Positions 26,501 through 38,718 of a stretch of 64,000 nucleotides of DNA are shown here, in pieces. Source of the stretch: Chaunax sp. Z400 (taxonomy: Eukaryota > Chordata > Actinopteri > Lophiiformes > Chaunacidae); NCBI GenBank assembly GCA_037577475.1, contig CM075189.1, positions 18,825,839-18,889,838 on the forward strand, written 5' to 3'. Positions within the stretch are counted from its first letter, which is position 1; each line of letters begins with the position of its first letter. The notes beneath the pieces were generated by a model that saw only the letters and a program-made list of their open reading frames with translations, had not been told where the DNA came from and ran no database searches. The translations under genes and the position numbers were made by a program.

Positions 26501-29500
26501 TCTGAAATGATTATAAACGCTCCTTTAACATGCACTGTTTAGATTTTTAAATGCTTCCTCCCACCACTTATGTTTTAGAGCATGGGTACCCCTGAATGGA
26601 GAGAGGGTGGACGGGGTTATGGGCCGTGCAAGGACAACAGTGACAGAGCACTTGGTGTTCATGGCTGGTGCAGCAACCCTTAATTCCCCCTTCACCCAAC
26701 CCTCCTCATTGAGAGGCAGCACATATTCAGTTACATGTCACCCCAGCCTGTTTGCAGCCACCCCGGCTCACAGGAATGAGGCAACACGAGTGATGCAACA
26801 GATTCTGCAGGGATTTATATTTGTACCAAGATTTTTATGTGACACATGATCGAAAACAAGGGGATGTCAACAAGATGTGTTTAAGTTTCGACAGGCATGT
26901 TGATAGTTAGAACAGAGTCCCTCATCAACTCACTATTTTCTATCAAAGATTGAAGATCAGTTTTAGTTATTTCAACTGACAGATTTCTGTATTTGTGTTT
27001 TTTTTTTCTCTGTTCTTTTCTCACTGGTTTGAAGTGGACTCAGCTGGCAATGCCATGCACCAACCAGGGTTTAGCATCATTTTAGTCTGGTGACAGGTGT
27101 AGGGTTGTTTACTCGTGGTGCGAGGTAAGTAAGTATATACTTCTTTCTACTCCTTTTCAAACACTGTTATTCTTGCTTTGGTTTTTCTCCTTATTTATAT
27201 GTTTTGTTTGTTTTTATTCCATGTTGATAATAAAAAAGATGTCAAAAAATACTGTCAATCACAATTTCCCACCTTGAGATAATTTTGTCCAGCCACCCGT
27301 CCATAATAATTTAAATCAATCTGTAAATGTTCACATTTGATAAACTGGAACCGGTACTTTTGCTTTTAAAAAAAAAGAATTAAACGATTAAATCAGTTTC
27401 CAATTAATTTTCTGTTGATCAGATAATCCTTGCAGCTCTAAGTCAAAATGCAATAACACGAAAGTCCTGGCCTTGTAATACCTCAAACCATAAATTATAT
27501 CAACACAATCTACAAACTCTATGTAATAAGATTTTATGGCAAACAACAAATCAGATGCTGTGGGGTGTCACATTTCATAGTTCAATTAGTTTTGACTGCC
27601 TGGGACTCCTGGCATACAAACTCTGCAGCATCATGGGAAAAGGTGTCACAGTACACACTCAATCTTCATTTCAGCCCTGACTGTCCCTGCCTGGCACGTC
27701 CCACCTGCTCCCCTCATCTGCACTTTCCTTCCCAGCATTCCAGTTTGGACATCTGTCCTCCTCCACTTACACCCTATTTCTATTTCTGGTTGAACCTCGC
27801 CTGAAGGCCAGGGTACTCGCTCTGACACACAAACCTCCTCGTGAGATTCCCAGTCTGGTTTGTAGCTGCTGTGTCTACATTAACACATTAACAACATAAT
27901 CAAACTCCCGTAAGGTGACTGTGCAGTTTGGTGGCGACGCTCTGTGACTGTGGAGACAAGAGGACATCAAGCACTGAAGGTGATCTCAATGCACAGAGGT
28001 GATATAAATCCACTTACCATCTGCCTCTTGTTCTCAATCAAATGGGCACCAATAATTCCCAGAAAAGAGCCAAATCCCAGCTGATGAGACAGAAAATAGC
28101 TGTTAGGGCATTCATATAATTTGACTTTTATAGATAAGCAAATACATTGTAGATTAATTTGTAGATTTCTTTTTTTATAATTCCCTTTTTTTTATGAATA
28201 TCCACAAATGCACCTGACCTATAGCGGTCACTTCCCTGGTACACCAAGAATGCTGAAAGCAGAGTACTCTGATGAAAACACATTTATGGGCTGAAACACT
28301 TTACCTCACTCAGCCTCTAATGACAGCAATGCTGAATAATGAATGTGGGCAAAATTCACCCCCCAGAGACCTGCAGTAATTATTGTCTTTTGAGTCCAGG
28401 GACGGGAAGAGCTCACTGCAAACACTCACACCTCCGTTCTAATGGTGAACAGCCCTGCTATGTTGTCCCTGCTGCTGGTGCAACAGATGTGAACGTGCAC
28501 TCACAATGACTCCTGGGTAGTAGCCGCCCACCGTGATGTTCTGCGTCCTGGTCGTCGCTGCCAGGCCAAAGACGAGGATGAGCATAGACACAATGAGCAG
28601 CATCACCGTCACTATTATGGATTTCCTCTTCCTCTTCTCAAAGGAGCCTACGAGACAATGAATGAGGGAACACTACATCATCAGTAACATGATGTGAAAT
28701 GAGAAAATGAGGCTGTGGCTAGAATTCACCACAAGCATTGACGTTATGGGAAGTAGTTAAAGAGACTCGTGACTGGACTGGACAGTTTCTCTGTCACAGT
28801 TTGTGCTGCTTTTAAGATGGTGCACAGGTGTCTAGTTATACTGTATAAGTATCTACAAATACACTATGCAACGAAATCAATTTTAAAAGACATCCTATCA
28901 ATGAGTTTGATTACTTTTTGTGTAGGGATGGATCTTGGGGCCAAGGAGGAGCTAACTGAATTTTGAGGTGGATCCGATTTACATTTTGCGAATATCATGA
29001 AAAAATAACTATAGGTCAAAAAAAATAAAAAAAATACCCTGGCATGGACGTCTCATGATGACTAACAATTGATGATCTGCTCACCGTGATGCAAAATGGC
29101 ATGCATGCATTGTGCACACTCACAAGCAGGACTGTTTCCTCTCCCAGAGGCCTGCTGATAAACACTTGATACAGGATTTTTTTTTTTAAATAGCCTTTGT
29201 GGAGAGTTTATTTTACAATTGTTCATATTTTAGCTCACTTCAAAATGTACAAAGTATAATACTAGTTAACACTAAAAAAATAACCTCTGCTGCTAATGAC
29301 AAAAGAAAACCCTGACTTGTACACCACCAGAAAAAACACCAGGTTTAAACTTAACATTCATATTTTTCAGCTTTCCTTATAGATGGTGTGATTAAATGAG
29401 AAATCTTTCTGACATACTCCAAAGGTCTGTTTGATTCTATAGTTTGAAGCCACCTCCAATGAAACGTGATGTTTTTTAACCTAAAGGCACATAGAAGAAT

Positions 29501-31267
29501 ACTCTTACCAGAAACAAACACTTACATGCTGGAGTTCGATCTTAAAACAGAGAACTACAAGGATTCGAGTTCATCCATTCATCCATTTTCTCTAACTACT
29601 GATCGTTTTTAGGCTCACAGCGGGGCTGGAGCCTATCCCAGCCTACATAGGGTGAGAGGCAGTGTACACCCTGGACAGGTCACCAAATCAGCACAGGGCT
29701 TAAACACAGGTTATGCACCAATCACACAGAATCTGAACGTTTTAATTCTGATTTGGGCCACAAATCAGATATGTATCTGATTCCTGTTGATGTGACGGCC
29801 ATGCGAACAGTCTCACTGAGCATCATGCTCACATCACTGTTACATCATTATTCATCAATTGTCAGCATTGGTGGACGAAGTCACATATGTAGGATCACAG
29901 CAACGATGACAAGAAGACAGGAGGTTGCATATGTAAGAGACGAATGGGATGATGCTTCACTCAAAAGACCTTTTTGCGTTCTTGCCCTCAGTCTGAAAAA
30001 CACTACACTACTGTAAGCACAAAGAATTCAAGAAATGAATGCCTGCATCACTATTTTATTTATTTTGATGATAAACTGCTGGGTCATTTAACATTTTCTG
30101 TTGCTCAGAAGCATGCTGGTTGTATACTGTATGTTGGGACATGGTACAGATCTGTTCACACTGATGTCAGATGCAGGTCACATACAAGGATGCATGTGAC
30201 CAGTCAAGGGAAATGATCAAATTCAAGAAGAATAATCACCTCTCTTTCAATAGTAATGTGAATGTAGCCAAAGACAGTACCCGGAGCAAACTCATCATGG
30301 AAAGGCCCCATATAGAGGGGTTCAAATCCAAAACCTTCACACTGTGAGGCAACAGTGCAAACCTCTGCTCCACCATGCAACCCACATTCAAGTACTGATA
30401 CTGTTATTTGAGTTAGAGTAAATATAAGTCCTGTACAAGTGAGATTACTTCTGTTGTAATAACAATAATAATAATAATAATACATTTTATTTATAGAGGG
30501 CTTTCCAAGATTCTCAAAGATGCTTTACAGGTAAAAAGACACTATATAATAATACCAAAGTAGCTGCTCTGTGTATATAAATATGATGACCATCTCTAAT
30601 ACAAACTAATAGGTGACCACTTTTCTGTCTCAAATATTGTCTCACAAGAAATAAGAAGTCATAAAGCAAACTTCCATGGATGAGCTTATAGCTTAAGGTG
30701 TGCCACATCTGCAAAACTGTGTTGGCTGAGAACAACAATCAGCAATCAAGTAATAATATCTACTGAGAATTCCTTGTTTTGGGTCGCACTAAAATCTACA
30801 AAATATACGTTTCCTTCCACAAATAGACAATTTTTATTCACTAATTTATATTGTAGCAATTGAATATTCTGCCTGAACCTGTCAGGCAAACAATTCCCCT
30901 CGTAGCCATACATCCAGGCTGCCGGGGTTACCCAACGTTGCCGCACCTGCAGTGACGCGCTGCGGCCTGGACCAAAAGAAGAAAAGAAAAAAAGAGAGAA
31001 CAAAAAAAAACAAAAAAACAGTGTTTTTGTCTGCCTTTGCAATTAAAACAGTTTTAAACCGACATAAATAGTAAATATGGATATTAAAAATATCAACCTT
31101 GGCGTGTGTGAAGAATTAACTATCAATTAAACCCCTCGCATTCCGTTCAAATTCAAATGATATTATTAATTTGATCAAACCTGCTGCCGCTGACCTTGCA
31201 CACACCTACCCATGCTCGTTTCAGAGAGAGACAGTCCGCTGGAGTGAAGGCTCTGAGCAGGAGGCAT
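23563..31267 (-). CDS. tmem255a: Transmembrane protein 255A, complete
   Basis: A four-pass membrane protein of uncertain function with a proline-rich cytoplasmic tail. Nine exons join in phase: 31210-31267, 28505-28647, 28018-28080, 26374-26463, 25341-25406, 25116-25204, 24481-24643, 24167-24313 and 23563-23706. They give 320 residues; human isoforms have about 350. Hydrophobic segments lie near residues 29-50 (VTVMLLIVSMLILVFGLAA), 62-83 (GVILGFGSFLGIIGAHLI), 88-113 (MLVASIVFISFGVVAAFCCAI) and 194-222 (LLWSATILNIVALFLGIITAAVLGG). The loop between the third and fourth is cysteine-rich (CYCCDLYNCG). The tail has PPYTAYDLQ and ends PPPYSP, a PPxY motif of the kind bound by WW domains of NEDD4-type ligases. 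The start MPPAQSLHSS is inferred from one small first exon; a shorter Cys-loop explains the reduced length. Confidence 0.93.
25483..25560 (-). mobile_element. Partial copy of the 9022-9531 repeat family
   Basis: GTGATTTGTGCTGTTC, GAGTCAC and TTTGGGCCTCTTTT follow the order of the reverse complement of 9040-9130. Only the left part of the element is present. It lies in a tmem255a intron. Confidence 0.55.
26229..26263. repeat. Perfect 15-bp hairpin in tmem255a intron
   Basis: ATATATAGTACGTCT, loop AATGC, then AGACGTACTATATAT. The arms match without a gap. This is likely a miniature foldback remnant. Confidence 0.8.
29573..29712 (+). repeat. Fish interspersed repeat, second copy of 10751-10915 type
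   Basis: CATCCATTTTCTCTAACTAC, GGGGCTGGAGCCTATCCCAG, GTACACCCTGGACAGGTCACC and CACAGGGCT are visible in order. It lies in intron 1 of tmem255a. Confidence 0.55.
29720..30120 (+). mobile_element. Second long copy of the 9022-9531 repeat family
   Basis: Shares TTTTAATTCTGATTTGG, GATTCCTGTTGATGTGACGG, an AGACAGGAGGTTG block and GCATCACTATTTTATT with the ndufa1 intron copy, in the same order and orientation. It directly follows the 29573-29712 repeat. Confidence 0.6.
30462..30484 (+). repeat. AAT trinucleotide microsatellite
   Basis: A short run of AAT units in intron 1 of tmem255a. Confidence 0.7.
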
Positions 31268-33527
31268 GTTGGCCGGAGGATGTTAAATCCGCTGGACGAG
31301 CCTCGCGCAAATAAAGAAACAACAATAACAATCACGACTCAGCTCGCTGTGCAGCGGAGAGCTAGCAGTGTGCGATCGTGAGCTAACGGGGAGACGGTCG
31401 CATTCTCCGACAACAGCCCTCCGTCCCCGCTGACCCGCCGAGGCTGCCTCAGTCACAGTCCCGCCGCTGTGGATCCGTCCGTCGGTCTCTGTCCTCACGG
31501 TGTGTCGGTGTCGGCTGGTTAGTCGCTGACTGCTGTTGATTGTATGTGCGCACGTCACACATTTACTCCATAAACATGAACTCTACGGTCGTTACTTGTA
31601 CTCGCTTCAGAGCAGTGTAACGATACTTAAGTCGTTACACCACCACGTTTTCGTTACTCTCAGTACAGAGATAGGTGGATGTACAATAAACATACAGATA
31701 TCTGTCTATGACGTCAAAACATGTAAACACACTAGTGTGATAATATAATATTTTGTGGTGACTTTAACGAATAACGCTTCAACACGTTTGAGATCACAAA
31801 GACTGTGTACAGGGGAGTAGCTACCCATTATAATGGGACACAGGCCCCAGTACTGGTCTGCTGTGCCCCAGTAAAATCTCACAGGTTAATCTTACAGATT
31901 ATATGAATTTGTGAAGGCAATGATCAAATATAAACATGACCACGGCCCTTCTACAGACAACCTGCTCACTTCATATTAATTCCAATGCGCCGAAATCAGC
32001 TGCAATTCACCCAGAGGGCGCTCGTGAAGGAGTCTTCAATGAAAAGGAGAGAATGACGCTACATGGCTAAAATAATTATTTTCACCTACTTCTAGACAAA
32101 ATCGATCAATTATTCTGAGAGCAATTCTGAGAATAAAGTCAGAATTCTGACTTTTCTTCCTGACTTTATGACAAAAGATATATTTTTTAGACTTCTGATT
32201 TGAGTCAGACATCGGATATTGATGAATTTGAGTCGTTTCAGTTCCAGTCATACATAAAACGCACAATTGTTCCATTTTGAGAGGAACACACAATGTGTCT
32301 GCATTTTGCTTAAAGTTATAAATAGGATTTGTCCTTGTTTGTAAACACAACCTTCAAAACTGCCCTCACCTCAGTGGCTAAACTGTAAGTCTTTCTGTTC
32401 TAAACGGTTTATATGCGGTAATAATATACATTACCTGTTTTAAGTTCATGTTTTTTTTCCTATAAATATGAAAATTAAGTATGAAAATTAAGAATTTTTA
32501 TTTCCTAAGCTTTATAGATGTACACAATGTGCTTGAACAAGGCACAATTTGCAAAACACATCTAATTATGTGTGTTTTCCCCCCATAGCTATAGAGCCAA
32601 TGGCAAACAAGGAATGAAATGTATATAGATCTTACTGAATAAGGAAATGTGGTTGGATGTTGGACATATATACTTGTAGCCTACTTAGTTGGCTAATCAC
32701 AGGCAGTTCTTAAAGTACATTTTATTTATTTCAGACACACAAGGCATAAAGAAAAAATGTGGTTTGAGTTATGAGGACCTGTGCCCTATAGAGCTTTATA
32801 TCAGGCAAGACATAAAGCATTACAGCATTACATCAAATCAAGCAAATAGCCTGCTTGTAAGCCTTATTGCTGATGATAATAATTTAAAAAAGTCACTGAG
32901 AAGAAGTTTAGCCTCGTCAGGATCAGGGTCACCAGCATCCATGGTCCACACCTGAGCCTGCTGTACATCATATGTACAGTAGGCATGAATAAATCGGTTT
33001 TAGTCTAATTAACGTCTGTCACACAGGGTATAACAGATGTGTGGCACAGGGAGTCACTGCGGCGGCTCAGGCCAGTCTTCCAGCGCCATCATCTGTCAGA
33101 AGCACGACGTAACGTTTAAGAGCTATCGGACATTCACAAATTATCCAATAAAGTGACAAAAGCTACCTTCACGTGTATCTCGCAATACTCCAATAACATT
33201 TTTTTTTGTTACACAACACCTTCTGGTATGAAATAAACAAGACCTCACAGTTTTTTGAGGGCAATTTATCATTTACATTAGGTAAGCTATAAAGGACACT
33301 AATGGATTATTATTGTTGCAGCAGCAGCAGCATTAAACGGAAAAAAAATCACATGTGGCACTGAAAATGCACGGAAATCACATGAGTCAAAGAAAAGAGG
33401 ATATAGTGTTTTCCCATCTGTAACTTTATTCCAGGTTCTGTTTCAGTGAAAGATTTTTCAGGGAAAATAAGTTTATGTAAAATGTTTATTCTGTTGGGTT
33501 TATTCTATCTACCTATCTATCTACCTG

Positions 33528-33572
<45 letters not shown>

Positions 33573-34570
33573 TTGATGCTTTAAGCACATCGCCAACACG
33601 TGCGCGTCTTTGCCGCGCAAACCTCAAAGAAGAGAGTTTTTCCATGACGCAATTTCTCTTTTCATGTAAACGGAGAAAAAAAAAACTCACTCAAAAGCCC
33701 CCCTCACCGACTTTTACATGGGGTAACAGAGCGTTACGTGACCAGAGTGCAGATAGACTCCGGGATGAGAACTAATACCAGAAGCTTCTGTGGAGCAGTT
33801 GTTCCTGCAAGTGTCTCTGGAGGTTGCTGGCGTTGGCAACCGGATCAGTATGCATGCATGTGCAGGGTTATTGTATTCATTTATCTTTTGTGTCATGTCA
33901 TACATATTAATTAACATACATGTGTTAATTATCCAAGTGTCTGTGCAGGTACAGTATGCAGCCGATCACTGACTGCAGTGATTTGTGTTGGAATAAACTA
34001 TAAATATTGTGTCCAGGCTTTGTTCCACTCTTAGCCCAACTTAGGAGACAATGACTGATAGTGTGCGTGAACAGAATGTAGTTCTGTGGTCCAGGTTGTT
34101 GCCAAAACGTCGCTGGGACCAAAAAAAATCACTTTGCAGCCCACCCCTAGTTTTTCTCTGTCCAGCGTTCATTCACCACGATGCGCGCCTAGCTGACGCA
34201 GGCTCCCCACGCCTGGTCCCATCTGCATGCCTAAAACTTTCTAATGAAATCGCCAAACACTTTTTGACAAACATTACTTTTTCTCTCTCTGGGAGTCAAG
34301 AGAGTTTTCAACATTTTTAACCCGCAGTTTTATTGCAAAGAAAACATCAGGTACGTCAGAACTTTCATTTTCTGTTTTATTCTTTACAACAACAACATAT
34401 ATATATTTTTTTTGTGATTGATTCTGCCTTAAGTCGTTCAGACAGCTTGGCATTGTTGTGAAAAGTTTTCAACATGTTGTTTAAAGTTTACAGATGTAAA
34501 ATATGTGTTGCTTTAATTCACTGGTGCCGTATGTGATTGGTGTAACAAGTACCTCTTCTTTGTGAAGAAT
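31268..34570. other. tmem255a / atp1b4 divergent intergenic region
   Basis: A GC- and CpG-rich patch at about 31270-31520 is the likely tmem255a promoter and 5'UTR. The rest is AT-rich with no recognised gene. A 20-base palindrome AAAGTCAGAATTCTGACTTT lies at 32135-32154. An ATCT microsatellite lies at 33504-33572. A likely atp1b4 5'UTR exon ends ACATCAG|GTACGT at 34350, with a possible acceptor GTGAAG at 34568 just before the ATG. Confidence 0.45.
33504..33572 (+). repeat. (ATCT)n microsatellite
   Basis: A tetranucleotide run with a few ACCT/GTCT interruptions at its left end. Confidence 0.85.
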
Positions 34571-37500
34571 ATGGAGCCCAGTTCAACAGAGGGAGGAGCT
34601 GAAGAGAAGCTCATTAAAAGTCGTCAACCAAGTGTTGTAAGTGCTGAAATTAAACAGAAGACATGCAACTTTACAATCACTTTCATCAAATTAACTCAAT
34701 AATCAAGGGGTTTGTTTTCAGACTCAGAGCTCCTAACAGCATTTTAAACATTTAACAGAAAATACTTTATATGACAAATGAAGTGTCTTGTGTCCTTTGG
34801 TACCTCTGGGATGTGTGTGTCCTGTCCTGTGGATGTCAGTGAGTAACATCTGGCTGTCAGATTGACCCTCTAGCTCTGCTGTCTGCAGCTGCTGCTCCGA
34901 GCAGGAGGGTCCACACAGAGGAGGTCAGCTCTCCCAACGAGTGCCAGAAAGGTCACCAGTGGGTTTATAATTTGCAGAAACAGGGGACAGGACCAGCAGT
35001 GTGATGTTGATTAATATGCAGAGCACTCTCAGCAGTTTATATCATCGGTAATACTTGGAGCAGGAGGCATGCCATTTTTTCCCTGTAGCCATTTGAAAAG
35101 AATATAGGGCGACTGCCGAGCTTTGCAGTTTAGATTATGTGTGGTGAGGGCTTTTTCTCTTCTCCTTCTTTCCACCAGCCTCACAAGGTGATACTCAAAC
35201 ATGGCCAAGAGTTGGAGGAAGAGCAGGAGGAGTTGGCCGAGCATCAGCCTCTAGAGCAGGAAGACCTGAACTTTGAGAGATGGAAGCGCAGGCCGTTACC
35301 CAAGAGGACGCTCCACCAGAAAATAGACGACCTGAAGACGTACCTGTGGAATGCAGAGACCAACGAATTCATGGGTCGCTCTGGAAAGAGCTGGAGTGAG
35401 TTGACGAAGAAAGACGGGCTCTTTTGTTTAACGGGGTGTCGGGTGGGACGTTTGGATGAATGCAAAAGTATTTTGTTCAGTGCTTGTGTTCAATGATTTA
35501 CAGATAAACTTTGAGTGTGTTACAGCTGAATCAGGCTTAGGAGCAGACGTGGTGTTTGAATATCTTAAAAAAGATGCTCTCTGTGAAAGTTTAGAGGGTA
35601 AGAATTGTCTCTGCAGTCACTGTGTGTCATTAGGCTCAATGTTTACATAGGTGCATGGACAAATCAGAGTGTCCTGACAAAAACAGACTGCCTGGGGACA
35701 TGTGCCCAGCGGGAAAGCACTGTTCTGGGCCTCGCATTGGCTAGGAATCACATTCCTCTACATCTTACCATGCTCTCCACAGCCTCTTTCCCAAACCCTT
35801 GGCGACCTCAATACTGAACTTAACATGCTTGTGGCCCCTCAGTTGCAGTAGAGACCCTCGTCTTTTTTTAAACATAGAGGTCACTGCCAACTTGTATTTT
35901 GGTGCAGACAGTTGATTTTGGCGGAAGACTAGATGAAGCAAGGATGATGGAGCAGCCTCTGGTATTCCAGCATAGTTGCTATGTAACGCTGTTTCTCCCT
36001 CAGCTCTGCTGTACACACTGACAAACATGATCCAACTTAGTGTAAAGAGAATATCCAAGGGAAGTGTGTGCTACTTGCATAAGCTGAAATGCTGGATCCC
36101 AGGGAGGACTAGGAGCTCATTTCAGCTACATAAACCAGTGTGTGCACACTTGTGGAGGAGTGGGGCCCATGTGTCTGATGAAGAAAGGCCCTGAGTTGAA
36201 GTCTGTGCTGTGTGTCCGGTGAGACGAGTGTTTAAGAGGGGACACAATACCAGAGTGGGGTGATTGAGGCTCCTTGGAGCTGGCTGAGCCTCTATGGCTG
36301 CAAAAGACCTTCACTACGATGGCAACCGGAGGTTCACTGTGTCCCTTGAGTGAAAGGACAGCTGGGAGAATTCTCACTGAGCTCAAACAGAAAGGTCTTT
36401 GTGGCTCTGGGGATGCAAGGAAGGCTGCAGCTAGTCCCTTGTGAAATTGACTGCACAGCAAAAGCCATTTAATTTATGACATGTTTGGTTTGATTAGTTG
36501 CGAATGAACCGTTAATTGAAAATCGCATAACAATGCAATTCTTTGATACCTTTGCAAGGTATCTTTATTAGGGGATTTGCACATTTGTCCATTACAGTGG
36601 ATTTAATACCAGGACTATTGGTTATGTGCAGGTCCACACATGAAGGGAGGTCAGTTCTTTTGTATTAGTAAAATAATTAGAAGCAGTTCTGATCAAGGAC
36701 AGTAGCTGGAGACTAAACAGACCACACAGTGCTCATTCTTTTGTTTGTATTGTCTATTGTGAGCCACTTTTGTGCAAATACTGCATGAGAAATATTTACC
36801 CTAATAACTCCTTCTTCCCTCCTCTTCCAGGCCTCATCCTTCTCTTCTATGCCGCACTTTATATCTTTCTCGCAGCCATGTTTGGAGGCTGTTTGTTTTG
36901 CCTCATGTGGTCTATTAGTCCCTACCATCCAACCTTCAATGATAGAGTAATGCCACCAGGTAAATATAAGCCCAAACCCACCGCATCCTCCACTGTCACT
37001 TTCCTCTTGTCTCCGTGCTCCACTGTCCTCCTGTCTGTTGCTTCTATTTGAGTCTCAGCACAGTTGACTGTCTCTGCATCTCCGCTGGCAGGTATGACGA
37101 TGGCCCCACACCTAGAAGGTCACGATATTGCCTTTAACGCCTCTGACCGCAAATCCTGGAAGAAGTATGCAAGGTCTATGGATGAACATCTAAGATGTGA
37201 GTCATTGGTGTTTGTGGCAGATAATTAGAGTTAGAGCTGAGGTGGAGTCTGAGTTGGTTTTTGAGTGTAAAATGAAGCAGGCCTGCAATGAATTAAACTT
37301 CACCCTCACTACCTTTGTCTCCTTTTTTCGTTTGGTTCTTGCAAGGCATGCTGGGAAAGGAAGCCTCTTTGTGGGAAGAGTGCAGCAATTCAATGCATTT
37401 TTTTCACGCCCTGCTTTTGTCAAGCTTCCTTAATCAGAGGCCTAAGTCTGGCAGGTCAATGCTGTAGCAAGGGTTTATTTACACCCTCCTCTCTTATTCT

Positions 37501-38718
37501 CCCTCTCTCTCTCTGCTCTGGATTTCCAGCATATAATGATGGCGCTCAGGAGAGGAAGAATATTCGTTGCACACAGGACAGATACTTCATGCAGGACGAC
37601 TTGGAGGAAAGCGCAGAGCGGAAAGCATGCCAGTTCAAGAGGTCCTGGTTAGGGGACTGTTCAGGGCTGCAGGACCCCCACTATGGCTATTCTCAGGGAA
37701 GGCCATGCATCCTCCTTCGAATGAACAGGGTAAGATGAGTGTAACGCAGCGCCAGTTACGAACTGCAGTTGTGTGTATCAACATAAGAAACAAAAGAGGG
37801 AACATAAACAAGCTTGGAAACTGAGTTACTGGATTGTTGAAGCTCACAGGTTTCTCAGTGAGTGACATCTTGTGGCCATTTCAAAGGGAGAATGAAGACG
37901 CTTGAATTGTTCTACTTGCATCACTGGTAAACAAACTGAATTGTAACTTATGCAGAATTGCATTGTGGAGATTTTGGACACTTTTCCCTAGAACTTAACA
38001 TTTTCATCTAATTTTTAGTCTACAGTGTGCAAAACGGTGCAGGACAAAAAAATAGCTTTAGAGGTTTTCTGCCATTGAAATTCGCAAGCTAGCAAAATTT
38101 GATTTTGTGCAACAATTTGACTTACAGTTTAGTTTGAATAATAATTATGTTTTTCTAAATAATTTCTGTTAGCATGATGACACTGTTTTTCTTACTTTCA
38201 ATAGATTCTTGGTTACTTACCTGGCCAGGGCAAACCAATAAATGTGACTTGTGGCGTTAAGGTACAGTAACAGTCACACTCTCTTCCTTGTAATTTTTCC
38301 TCAGCCATATGCGACATACCATTAAACAAATATCATATCATGTAAGGGTCCAGAAAACATAACTTCCGTCTCTTTCAGAAAGGACCTCCAGACGCTTTAG
38401 GAGAAATCCAATTTTTTCCTAAAAGCATTTTTGACCTGAAGTACTATCCATACTATGGGAAGCATAGACATGTGAGTTTCAACCTTGAAAATCATTGGTG
38501 AGGCATATGGACAATTGAATTTAGGTCTGAAATAACATGCGATATCTTGACCTCAGGTAAACTACTCCTCGCCGGTGGTGGCTGTGCGCTTTGCAGGAGT
38601 GCAGTACGACACTCACATCCAAGTACAATGCAAACTGAATGGAAAAGGCATCATTAATGATTCAACCACTGACCGCTACTTGGGAAGTGTGACCTTCTCC
38701 TTGGAAGTCGGAGCGTAA
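34571..38718 (+). CDS. atp1b4: Na+/K+-ATPase beta-family subunit beta-4 (BetaM)
   Basis: ATP1B4 is a type II membrane protein of the X,K-ATPase beta family. In non-placental vertebrates it acts as a pump beta subunit; in placental mammals it became an inner nuclear membrane transcription co-regulator. Eight exons join in phase: 34571-34636, 35179-35395, 36831-36959, 37092-37196, 37530-37729, 38205-38261, 38379-38471 and 38557-38718. They give 342 residues (human 357). The cytoplasmic N-terminus has a short Glu-rich patch (QELEEEQEELAEHQ). YLWNAETNEFMGRSGKSW leads into the membrane helix at about 95-122. The extracellular part keeps six cysteines (RCTQ, KACQ, GDCS, RPCI, VTCG, VQCK), enough for the three family disulfides. 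It also has N-glycosylation sequons (NAS, NVT, NYS) and the YYPYYGK motif. Intron 2 (1.4 kb) shows nothing further. Confidence 0.94.
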
